The translations under genes and the position numbers were made by a program. Positions 1 through 5,712 of a DNA stretch of 5,712 nt are shown one piece after another (the stretch's first letter is position 1; each line of letters begins with the position of its first letter). This DNA is from an uncultured Bacilli bacterium. GTDB lineage: Bacteria > Bacillota_I > Bacilli_A > RFN20 > CAG-826. The notes beneath the pieces were generated by a model. That model was not told the DNA's origin. It saw nothing but the letters and a program-made list of their open reading frames with translations, and did no database searches. Location: assembly GCA_934162685.1 (NCBI GenBank), contig CAKPJO010000105.1:1-5712 (forward strand), given 5' to 3'.

Positions 1-156
1 AAAGAAGTGGTTATTAATATAAGTAAGAATATAGAAAAAGATGCCGCGATTATATTTTCCCCAAGTTGTTCGTCCTTTGATCAATTTGAAAATTATCTTA
101 AACGTGGTGAATACTTTGATGCTTTGATAAAGGAGTATATTGAAGATGCAAAATAA
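1..156 (+). CDS. murD: UDP-N-acetylmuramoylalanine--D-glutamate ligase, C-terminal end (partial)
   Basis: The frame is open from base 1 and ends at TAA 154-156, giving 51 residues of a protein that begins upstream of the window. The piece contains SPSCSSFDQFENYLKRG, which matches the very conserved MurD C-terminal signature (SPACASFDQF..F..RG in characterised MurD proteins). This signature belongs to the third Mur-ligase domain. MurD is a cytoplasmic ATP-dependent ligase that adds D-glutamate to UDP-MurNAc-L-Ala in peptidoglycan precursor synthesis. Its position directly before a SEDS gene and murG is the usual dcw order and supports the call. The last 11 bases overlap the preferred start of the next gene. 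Only the C-terminus can be judged, so catalytic residues of the central domain are not visible. Confidence 0.93.
   Translation, partial: KEVVINISKNIEKDAAIIFSPSCSSFDQFENYLKRGEYFDALIKEYIEDAK
130..135 (+). promoter_or_regulatory. Ribosome binding site of the ftsW-type gene (decides the start)
   Basis: AAGGAG lies inside the murD 3' end, 10 bases before ATG 146 and only 4 bases before the in-frame TTG at 140. ATG at 146 is the better codon and has the more workable spacing, so I place the start there. The TTG at 140 would add only two residues. Confidence 0.7.
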
Positions 157-1222
157 ACGATATGGACAATTAATAACTTTACTAACTTTTGTATTAGTGG
201 CTTTTGGTATTTTTATGGTTTATTCAGCCTCGAATATTTGGGCAGAGGCAAAATTTAATGACCCGTATTATTATTTAAAAAGGCAATCACTATTTGCTTT
301 ATTAGGATTCATAGGATTTTTTATTGCTTCAAAAATACCAAGTGATTTTTTATATAAGCATGCAGAAAAATTTATAATTATTGCTTTGATATTATTAGGT
401 TTAGTATTAATACCAGGCTTAGGAATTGAACGAAATGGTTCTCGTTCATGGTTTGGAATAGGCCCATTTGCTATCCAACCTTCGGAGTTATTTAAAATTG
501 CAATTGTCATATACGCTGCAAAATACATATCTAATAATTTTAAAGAAACTAAAAAACTTCGCGGATTTTGGTTACTTCTTATTGTAATGATGATTGGCTT
601 TGTTTTAATTATGTTGCAGCCGGATTTTGGTACAGCAATGGTAATTTTATTAGGATTAATCATTATGATGTTTGTTACACGTTTACCAATTAAATACTTT
701 TTTATATTAGGTGGATTAGGTGTGACAATGATAGTGGGATTAATTTTAGTAGCTCCCTATCGATTCGAACGTATTAAATCATTCATTGACCCTTGGAGTG
801 ACCCATTAGGAAGCGGATTTCAAATTATTCAAAGTTTGTACGCAATTGGGCCAGGAGCATTACTAGGTAATGGCTTATTAAACTCTTATCAAAAACATTT
901 TTATTTGCCAGAACCGCAAACAGACTTTATTTATTCGATTATCGTAGAAGAATTTGGTTTAGTAGGTGGAATTTTAGTTTTAATATTATTTGCAATGTTA
1001 TTTGTATTTGGTTTCAAATTAGCTATAAAACAAGAAAAAGAATTTAATGCTCTACTAATTGTAGGATTATTAGGATTAATAATGGTACAAGTAATTATTA
1101 ATCTTGGAGTAGTGGTTTCCTTAATTCCGGTAACAGGCATAACTTTACCTTTAATTAGTTATGGTGGTTCGTCTTTATCAGTATGTTTATGTTCTTTAGG
1201 TTTAATAGCGTCAAGAAAGTAG
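146..1222 (+). CDS. ftsW: SEDS-family peptidoglycan glycosyltransferase, FtsW/SpoVE type
   Basis: Polytopic membrane protein of 358 residues from ATG 146, a normal length for FtsW/RodA/SpoVE. About ten hydrophobic segments can be traced, near residues 9-30, 48-65, 76-93, 116-128, 140-157, 163-178, 184-204, 269-296, 312-333 and 337-356. Family motifs appear in order: NGSRSW (97-102), QPSE (111-114), LQPDFGT (157-163), LPEPQTDF (264-271), EEFG (278-281) and TGITLPLISYGGSS (330-343). Asp270, in the TDF motif, corresponds to the aspartate essential for lipid II polymerisation in characterised SEDS proteins. The protein joins lipid II into glycan strands together with a class B penicillin-binding protein. 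FtsW, SpoVE and RodA cannot be separated by motif alone. The location between murD and murG favours the division enzyme and is where B. subtilis carries spoVE. The protein stops right after the last membrane segment, leaving almost no cytoplasmic tail. Confidence 0.93.
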   Translation: MQNKRYGQLITLLTFVLVAFGIFMVYSASNIWAEAKFNDPYYYLKRQSLFALLGFIGFFIASKIPSDFLYKHAEKFIIIALILLGLVLIPGLGIERNGSRSWFGIGPFAIQPSELFKIAIVIYAAKYISNNFKETKKLRGFWLLLIVMMIGFVLIMLQPDFGTAMVILLGLIIMMFVTRLPIKYFFILGGLGVTMIVGLILVAPYRFERIKSFIDPWSDPLGSGFQIIQSLYAIGPGALLGNGLLNSYQKHFYLPEPQTDFIYSIIVEEFGLVGGILVLILFAMLFVFGFKLAIKQEKEFNALLIVGLLGLIMVQVIINLGVVVSLIPVTGITLPLISYGGSSLSVCLCSLGLIASRK

Positions 1223-1232
1223 AGGTAATAAA

Positions 1233-2258
1233 ATGAACTTATTATTTTTAGCTTCGGGAAGTGGAGGACATGTTTATCCTTGTTTGTCGTTAATAAAAAA
1301 AGCTAAACTTCAAAATAAAGTCACGTATCTAACAATTAAAAACGGTTTTGAAGAAAAAGTTATTACTCAAGATATAAATGCTATTTCCATAAATGTTCCT
1401 AATCAATTAAAAAAATATTTAAAACATCCTTCAAACTTTTTTCTTTTAAAAAAAGAACTTAAGCGAATTATAAATAAAATAAATGATATAGACGCAATTA
1501 TTAGTTTTGGAGGATTTGTAACGTTTATTGGATTAATGCTAGCATTAAAATTAAAAAAGCCTTTATATATTCATGAGCAAAATAGTGTTTTAGGTGACGC
1601 TAACGGGATGGGACAATTTTTTGCTAAAAAAGTATTTGTGACGTTTCCTAACACTAAACATTTAATATTTAAAAATAAGCAATATATAGTGGGTAATCCA
1701 AGAATGGATGAAGTAAGTAAAAAAGAATATTTAAAAACTAAAAAATATAAAATATTGTTTTTTGCTGGTAGTTTATCAAGTTCTTCTTTAAATAAAATCA
1801 TTAAAGAAGTGCTAACTAAGTATGTTAAATCAGATGTTGAACTATTTATTATTACCGGGACAAAAGATTATGAAACATTTAAAAAGTATAGCAATAAAAA
1901 CATTAACATTATTGCTTATGAAAATAATATGATTGAATTAATGCAAAAAATGGATTTAATTGTTATGCGCGCGGGAGCAACGTCCATTTCTGAAGTTATC
2001 GCTCTTAATAAAGTGGCTATTTTAATACCTTCTCCCAACGTTAAACATAACCATCAATATTTAAATGCTAAATATTTAAAAGATCAAAATGCGGCATTCT
2101 TATTAAAAGAAAAAGATTTAACTAGTGATAAATTAATTTCATTAATAGAAATCATAAAAAATGATTATAATTTAGAAATTATAACGCGATTAAATTTACG
2201 AAAACTTAAGAAAAACAATGTCTCAGATAATATCTTAAAGGAAATTAAAAATGACTGA
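1233..2258 (+). CDS. murG: UDP-N-acetylglucosamine--N-acetylmuramyl-(pentapeptide) pyrophosphoryl-undecaprenol N-acetylglucosamine transferase
   Basis: A 341-residue GT-B glycosyltransferase, slightly shorter than typical MurG (about 355-365). The N-terminal half, which binds lipid I, shows the GSGGHVYP loop (9-16) with the conserved His13, SFGGF (91-95), and IHEQN (113-117) followed by an Asn-containing segment. The C-terminal half, which binds UDP-GlcNAc, shows RAGATSISE (246-254) with Glu254, IPSP (265-268) and NHQYLNA (273-279). It transfers GlcNAc to lipid I on the inner face of the membrane to form lipid II, the substrate of the preceding gene's product. GAGGT at 1222-1226, 6 bases before the ATG, is the likely ribosome binding site. 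The gap from ftsW is 10 bases. Two loops are unusual: the normally GGSxGA loop reads AGSLSS (178-183), and the GNPVR motif reads GNPRM (154-158). The coding sequence is very A+T-rich with many AAA lysine codons. Confidence 0.93.
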   Translation: MNLLFLASGSGGHVYPCLSLIKKAKLQNKVTYLTIKNGFEEKVITQDINAISINVPNQLKKYLKHPSNFFLLKKELKRIINKINDIDAIISFGGFVTFIGLMLALKLKKPLYIHEQNSVLGDANGMGQFFAKKVFVTFPNTKHLIFKNKQYIVGNPRMDEVSKKEYLKTKKYKILFFAGSLSSSSLNKIIKEVLTKYVKSDVELFIITGTKDYETFKKYSNKNINIIAYENNMIELMQKMDLIVMRAGATSISEVIALNKVAILIPSPNVKHNHQYLNAKYLKDQNAAFLLKEKDLTSDKLISLIEIIKNDYNLEIITRLNLRKLKKNNVSDNILKEIKND

Positions 2259-3114
2259 TTTTATTATAAAAAGAAATGTAAATACTCAACAATTATCAAC
2301 GATAAAAATAGGCGGAATAATCAATTATTTCTTTGATATTTATACTAAAAAAGGACTAAAAGAAGCATATGCTATCATCAATAAATCTCATATGACTTAT
2401 TACGTTATTGGAGGATGTAGCAAAATCTTATTTCCCGATCATTTTTTTCGTGATGCTTTAGTGCGTATTTCAAATAATTATATTATCCCAAAAGAGCATT
2501 CTGTCTTAGTGGGTGCGGGAACCTCGTTAAAAAAACTATCTAGTTACATGATTGCACTTGGTTATGTAGGATTTGAAGGATTATTATCAATTCCTGGTAA
2601 CATAAGTGGAGCGTTAATTAATAATGCGGGAGCAAATGGAAATGAAATATCTGATACTTTAATTAGTGTAACATGTTTTAAAAATGGAAAATTTGTTAAA
2701 CTGTCAAAAAAAGATTTAATATTTTCTTATCGTAATTCATCGTTAAAAAATAAAGATTATATAATTTATGAGGCGGAATTTTTATGTAAAAGTGGTGATA
2801 AAGATATCATAAGGAGTAATGCTATTTTTAATACAAAAAGGCGTATAGTTACGCAACCACAAAACGTCTTAACATTAGGATCAACATTTAAAAATATTTT
2901 TACAACTAGCATTAGTAAAGACTTAGATAGTTTATATGTTAAAGGAGTCAAAATAGGTGATTTAGAAATATCTAAAAAACATGTTAATTTTATTATTAAT
3001 ATCGGTGAAGGAAGTCAAAAAAACTTTCTTAATATACTTGTTATATTAAGAACTCTTGTTTATAATAAATTTAAGTATGTCCCAGAAAATGAGGTTATAA
3101 TACTTAGGTGGTGA
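2251..3114 (+). CDS. murB: UDP-N-acetylenolpyruvoylglucosamine reductase (FAD-dependent)
   Basis: A 287-residue cytoplasmic flavoenzyme that reduces UDP-GlcNAc-enolpyruvate to UDP-MurNAc with NADPH, the second committed step of peptidoglycan synthesis. FAD-binding motifs are present: an N-terminal NTQQLSTIKIGG segment (11-22), the loop IGGCSKIL (53-60), GAGTSL (88-93), and GFEGLLSIPGNISGALINNA (107-126) followed by GANG. Catalytic-region features are YRNSS (160-164), QP..VLTLGSTFKN (202-215) with Ser211 at the proton-donor position, SKKHVNFIIN (241-250) and PENEV (278-282), with Glu281 as probable catalytic acid. The short form without the extra Tyr-loop insertion is typical of Firmicute MurB. 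The loop reads GGCSK where the family usually has GGGSN or GEGSN. The start ATG overlaps the end of murG by 8 bases (ATGACTGA), with AAAGGA at 2237-2242 as ribosome binding site, consistent with translational coupling. Confidence 0.94.
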   Translation: MTDFIIKRNVNTQQLSTIKIGGIINYFFDIYTKKGLKEAYAIINKSHMTYYVIGGCSKILFPDHFFRDALVRISNNYIIPKEHSVLVGAGTSLKKLSSYMIALGYVGFEGLLSIPGNISGALINNAGANGNEISDTLISVTCFKNGKFVKLSKKDLIFSYRNSSLKNKDYIIYEAEFLCKSGDKDIIRSNAIFNTKRRIVTQPQNVLTLGSTFKNIFTTSISKDLDSLYVKGVKIGDLEISKKHVNFIINIGEGSQKNFLNILVILRTLVYNKFKYVPENEVIILRW

Positions 3115-3118
3115 GAGA

Positions 3119-3988
3119 ATGAGTGAACATGAAGATGATATCATTTTGACTGATATATCGAAAATTAGTGAAGAAATTAAAACTCAGTCAAAAAGAAATC
3201 ATACATCAATTATAATTCGCTCTTTTTTTTCGCTTGCAATCATGTCTTTATTAGCAACTTATTTATTTTCACCTCTTGGTAAAGTCAAAATAAATAATTT
3301 GTCTGGTAACTATTATTTAAATAAAAATGATGTAATTAGATTATCGGGGTTATCTAACGATAGTTCATTATTAAAAGTTAATGTTGAAAAAACAATGCTT
3401 AAGTTAAATGAATCGCCTTATATTAGTCGTTCACGTATTAACTGGCACTTAACATATGTAAATGTTTATGTTGATGAAGTTGCCCCTATTGCCAAGTCAG
3501 AAGATGATGAAATCTTATTAACAAATGGTTATACTCTTCGTAGTTATCAAGCAAAATATAAAGATTATTCGATTAGTAACTATAATGTTGATGAATCACG
3601 TTTACCAGTGTTTGTTAATTATAATACTGATTCATCATCAGGTGTAGCATTACTAAATGGCTTAAAAAGTCTTGATAAAGAATTATATAATGACTATTTA
3701 GTAAAACTAGATGAATCGTTAATAATTTTAAAAGAAAAACCAGTCGCCGAAAAATATTACGGATTATATTTTTATTTAAAAGATAGTGATAAGACATTAA
3801 GAATCCGTATTAATAATGAAATTTTAAAAGAAGCCTTACTAAACAAAGAAGTATTCATGGACGCAATTAAGAATATTGATTTTTATACCAAAACTAATGA
3901 AGTCTATGAAGGAGTTTATTATAAAGTCAACAATAGTTATCGAATAGCAACATTTGAGGAGGTGGCTAATAATGACGAAAATAATTAA
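3119..3988 (+). CDS. divIB: Cell division protein DivIB/FtsQ
   Basis: A 289-residue bitopic membrane protein. Residues 1-28 form a charged cytoplasmic tail. Residues 29-50 form one hydrophobic segment, followed by an extracytoplasmic part. Residues about 53-125 look like a POTRA domain: VKINNLSGNYYLNKNDVI, then LLKVNVEKTMLKLNESPYI, then a strand ending VNVYVDEVAPIA, which is the usual FtsQ/DivIB pattern. Residues about 126-270 correspond to the beta domain, and the end is a short, acidic, Asn-rich tail. DivIB is a non-enzymatic divisome component that works with DivIC and FtsL to control septal synthesis. The gene starts 4 bases after murB stops, and AGGTGG at 3106-3111 inside murB is the likely ribosome binding site. 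The sequence is divergent, so the call rests on topology, the POTRA pattern and position between murB and ftsA. Its 3' end overlaps ftsA by 17 bases. Confidence 0.88.
   Translation: MSEHEDDIILTDISKISEEIKTQSKRNHTSIIIRSFFSLAIMSLLATYLFSPLGKVKINNLSGNYYLNKNDVIRLSGLSNDSSLLKVNVEKTMLKLNESPYISRSRINWHLTYVNVYVDEVAPIAKSEDDEILLTNGYTLRSYQAKYKDYSISNYNVDESRLPVFVNYNTDSSSGVALLNGLKSLDKELYNDYLVKLDESLIILKEKPVAEKYYGLYFYLKDSDKTLRIRINNEILKEALLNKEVFMDAIKNIDFYTKTNEVYEGVYYKVNNSYRIATFEEVANNDENN
3957..3965 (+). promoter_or_regulatory. Strong ribosome binding site of ftsA (decides the start)
   Basis: AGGAGGTGG sits within the last codons of divIB. Its first eight bases are a perfect complement to the 16S anti-Shine-Dalgarno, and AGGAGGT ends 8 bases before ATG 3972. 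An in-frame TTG at 3954 would place the ribosome binding site inside the coding region, so it is rejected as the start. Confidence 0.85.
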
Positions 3989-5204
3989 TGCTTTAGAAAT
4001 TGGTTCAACTGCGATTAAGTTAGTCGTAGGATATGAGTGTGAACATGAAATAGTAGTCTTACATGCCGTAAAAAAAGATCTTTCAGTAACAAATATTAAA
4101 AACAATGTAATAAATGATAGTGATGAAGTATGTAAAGTAATAAAAGAAATAATACTAGATGCGGAAAATACTTTAAAAACTGATATTAATGAAGTTACAT
4201 TAGTGCTTCCAGAACGTGGATTAGAAGTATTTGAAAACACGGAAACCACTAATGTTGTATCACTTAATAAAGCTATCGCAGAAGTTGATATCCGTAATGT
4301 TATGACTATGTTATTACGTGATACATATAATGAAGAAAATGATGTTATTGATATCATTCCAATTAGTTATACCTTGGATCAAGAACGCACATTTTCTAAC
4401 CCACCATTAAATGAAACATCAAGCTTTTTAAAACTTAAAGCATTCATTCATACTATTCCGCGTTATATCAAAGAAACATATGTCGGATTAGTGGAAAAAG
4501 TAGGATTAAAAGTCGCTAATATTTTAGTAGCACCATATGGCGTTGCTCAATTATTTACTACTTATAAAAATGTACCAAGCAAATACTTTTTAATTAATGT
4601 GGGTGGTAAAACAACAACAATTACCATCATATTAAATGGTAAACCATATCAATCATCTTATATTGATATGGGTGGAGAAGACTTAACAAGTGAGTTATCT
4701 TATCGTATGGGAATAAGTTACGCTCTTGCAGATGAATTAAAAAACAAATATGGCTTAGATGACTTTAAATGTAATTTCCGTCCAAGCATTTGTCATAGCG
4801 AGCAAGATAAAAGTGTTGAATTCACGGTTAATGATATTCGCTTAGTTACCGAAGAATATTTAAATAGTTTGTTTAAAAATATTAGTCGCGCTATTAAAAC
4901 ATTAATGAATGATAACTTAGAATTAGAACAATGGCCACTTGTATTTGTAGGTGGTGGAACAGAACTAATCGGATTTAAAGAATTTATTAGTGAAAAGTAT
5001 AATTCTCGTAATGTTATATTCCCAATGTTAAAATCACTTGGTGCGCGTAATCAAGTATTTGTGGATAATTTAGGAGCAATCAAAACATCTTCTAATACAT
5101 TTGATTTTAATTCGGAAGAAAAAGAAGAAGCTCTACAAGTACAAACATTAACAAGAGAAAAACATAAACCACAAAAATATTCCGAAACAGATGATAATTT
5201 ATAG
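3972..5204 (+). CDS. ftsA: Cell division protein FtsA, divergent (altered phosphate loops, no visible membrane-targeting helix)
   Basis: A 410-residue actin-fold protein, near but below the usual FtsA length (about 420-440). It shows an N-terminal phosphate-1 loop LEIGST (8-13), an FtsA-type 1C (SHS2) region at about 76-160, the phosphate-2 loop INVGGKTTT (208-216), GGEDLTSEL (234-242), a helix LADELKNKYG (252-261) and the adenosine motif VGGGTELIG (326-334). Position immediately before ftsZ supports the identity. In the family the two phosphate loops read DIGT/S and DIGGG(T/S)T; here the aspartates are Glu9 and Asn209. The last 40 residues are hydrophilic, ending SETDDNL, with no Trp/Phe/Leu-rich amphipathic helix like the one that anchors FtsA to the membrane elsewhere. 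FtsA normally binds the FtsZ C-terminal peptide and tethers FtsZ filaments. Altered ATP use and a different anchoring mode are inferences. The start at ATG 3972 is set by the strong ribosome binding site and overlaps divIB by 17 bases. Confidence 0.88.
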   Translation: MTKIINALEIGSTAIKLVVGYECEHEIVVLHAVKKDLSVTNIKNNVINDSDEVCKVIKEIILDAENTLKTDINEVTLVLPERGLEVFENTETTNVVSLNKAIAEVDIRNVMTMLLRDTYNEENDVIDIIPISYTLDQERTFSNPPLNETSSFLKLKAFIHTIPRYIKETYVGLVEKVGLKVANILVAPYGVAQLFTTYKNVPSKYFLINVGGKTTTITIILNGKPYQSSYIDMGGEDLTSELSYRMGISYALADELKNKYGLDDFKCNFRPSICHSEQDKSVEFTVNDIRLVTEEYLNSLFKNISRAIKTLMNDNLELEQWPLVFVGGGTELIGFKEFISEKYNSRNVIFPMLKSLGARNQVFVDNLGAIKTSSNTFDFNSEEKEEALQVQTLTREKHKPQKYSETDDNL

Positions 5205-5208
5205 GAGG
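5203..5208 (+). promoter_or_regulatory. Strong ribosome binding site of ftsZ
   Basis: AGGAGG overlaps the TAG stop codon of ftsA and ends 8 bases before ATG 5217. It is a full consensus Shine-Dalgarno, fitting the high synthesis level that FtsZ usually needs. Confidence 0.85.
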
Positions 5209-5216
5209 AACAAGAA

Positions 5217-5712
5217 ATGGATAATTTAGATAATTTTGAGCCAGTAGCCAAAATCGTAATAATTGGTGTTGGAGGAGCAGGAAGTAACGCGGTCAATCGT
5301 ATGATTGATGAGAAAATCTCATGTGTGCAATTTTATGTTGCTAATACTGATAAACAAGCATTAATGTCTTCAAAAGCCGAAAATAGAATTGTATTAGGTA
5401 GTGAATTAACCAAAGGCTTAGGTGCTGGTGGTGAACCTCATGTAGGTCGAGAAGCCGCAGAAGCATCAAAAGAAGACATTCGTAATATCGTTCGCGGCGC
5501 GGATATGGTATTTATTGCTGCTGGTATGGGCGGAGGTACTGGTACTGGAGCGGCACCGGTAATTGCAAGTGTTGCTAAAGAAGAAGGTGCTTTAACAATT
5601 GCTATTGTTACTAGACCATTTACATTCGAAGGTAAAAAACGTATTGCTAACTCAATTGAGGGACTTAATAATTTAAAAGAGCAAGTCGATAGCATTATTG
5701 TCGTATCAAATG
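5217..5712 (+). CDS. ftsZ: Cell division GTPase FtsZ, N-terminal part (partial at window end)
   Basis: The frame stays open from ATG 5217 to the window edge and gives 165 residues of the tubulin-like GTPase domain. Motifs are textbook: GVGGAGSNAVNRM (17-29), NTD (43-45), LGAGGEPHVGREAA (68-81), the tubulin signature GGGTGTG (105-111) and RPFTFEGKKR (133-142), with Glu138 and Arg142 at GTP-contact positions. FtsZ polymerises in the cytoplasm into the ring that places and drives septation. The 12-base gap after ftsA contains most of the ribosome binding site. The N-terminal extension before the first beta strand is short (about 11 residues). The T7 catalytic loop and the C-terminal FtsA-binding peptide lie outside the window, so the partner side of the unusual FtsA cannot be checked here. 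This gene is visibly less A+T-rich than murG and murB. Confidence 0.98.
   Translation, partial: MDNLDNFEPVAKIVIIGVGGAGSNAVNRMIDEKISCVQFYVANTDKQALMSSKAENRIVLGSELTKGLGAGGEPHVGREAAEASKEDIRNIVRGADMVFIAAGMGGGTGTGAAPVIASVAKEEGALTIAIVTRPFTFEGKKRIANSIEGLNNLKEQVDSIIVVSN

Noticed and set aside
271..663. 130-codon open frame on the minus strand
   Set aside because: It is antisense to the motif-rich part of ftsW, with no plausible product; treated as a shadow.
1448..1454. A7 run in murG that resembles a slippery heptamer
   Set aside because: No stimulatory structure is seen downstream and no alternative-frame product makes sense; lysine-rich A+T-rich coding sequence explains it.
3223..3230. Run of eight T in the DivIB membrane segment, possible slippage or phase-variation tract
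   Set aside because: Homopolymers of this length are expected in such A+T-rich DNA, the frame is intact, and divIB is not a typical phase-variable gene.
3900..3960. TATAAA-like hexamer upstream of ftsA, as a possible internal promoter
   Set aside because: No well-spaced -35 element was found, and TATAAA-like strings are frequent by chance throughout this A+T-rich window.
3954..3971. TTG-initiated extension of ftsA (six extra residues)
   Set aside because: The extension would translate the Shine-Dalgarno itself, and ATG 3972 has ideal spacing and gives the usual FtsA N-terminus.
3839..4357. 172-codon open frame on the minus strand
   Set aside because: It lies fully opposite the end of divIB and the start of ftsA, which have family motifs and ribosome binding sites. 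Its Ser/Thr/Ile-rich translation resembles no family and is what antisense of this codon usage produces.
5438..5695. 85-codon open frame on the minus strand, rich in Ala/Pro
   Set aside because: It is the reverse complement of the conserved FtsZ GTPase domain, including GGGTGTG. The composition is explained by the ftsZ codons.
1..5712. A novel accessory system, mobile element, CRISPR array or RNA gene
   Set aside because: Recognisable core dcw genes cover the whole window end to end. No spaced direct repeats, terminal inverted repeats, tRNA-like cloverleaf or hairpin-plus-T-run terminator was seen.

Overview
This window is a compact, plus-strand stretch of a division and cell wall (dcw) cluster. 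It comes from a low-GC, cell-walled bacterium, most likely in the Firmicutes/Bacilli lineage. The gene order is murD (3' end), ftsW/spoVE-type SEDS gene, murG, murB, divIB (ftsQ), ftsA, ftsZ (5' end). This matches the Bacillus-type arrangement (murD-spoVE-murG-murB-divIB ... ftsA-ftsZ), but the small genes that separate divIB from ftsA in Bacillus subtilis are absent. Tryptophan is encoded by TGG and two genes end in TGA, so the standard bacterial code applies and this is not a Mycoplasma/Spiroplasma-type code. The strong A+T bias and divergent proteins would fit an uncultured Bacilli branch related to Erysipelotrichia, RF39 or Acholeplasma-like groups. That placement is inference and cannot be settled from the sequence alone.

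Layout: 1-156 is the last 51 codons of murD. 146-1222 is the FtsW-type lipid II polymerase. 1233-2258 is murG and 2251-3114 is murB. 3119-3988 is divIB/ftsQ, 3972-5204 is ftsA, and 5217-5712 is the first 165 codons of ftsZ, cut by the window edge. Junctions range from a 17-base overlap to a 12-base gap, so there is no intergenic space for a terminator or a conventional promoter, and each Shine-Dalgarno sequence lies in or next to the end of the preceding gene. The genes are probably co-transcribed.

Functionally, MurB and MurD make the UDP-MurNAc-peptide precursor in the cytoplasm. MurG adds GlcNAc to lipid I to make lipid II, and the SEDS protein polymerises lipid II at the septum with a partner class B PBP that is not in this window. 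DivIB is a membrane-anchored divisome scaffold, and FtsA normally tethers FtsZ filaments to the membrane.

I see no new system here. The most notable feature is the FtsA. The two aspartates normally found in its actin-type phosphate loops are replaced (Glu9 and Asn209), and the C-terminal tail has no recognisable amphipathic membrane-targeting helix. MurG and MurB also carry substitutions in otherwise well-conserved glycine-rich loops. The Shine-Dalgarno sequences of ftsA and ftsZ look clearly stronger than those of the upstream wall genes.
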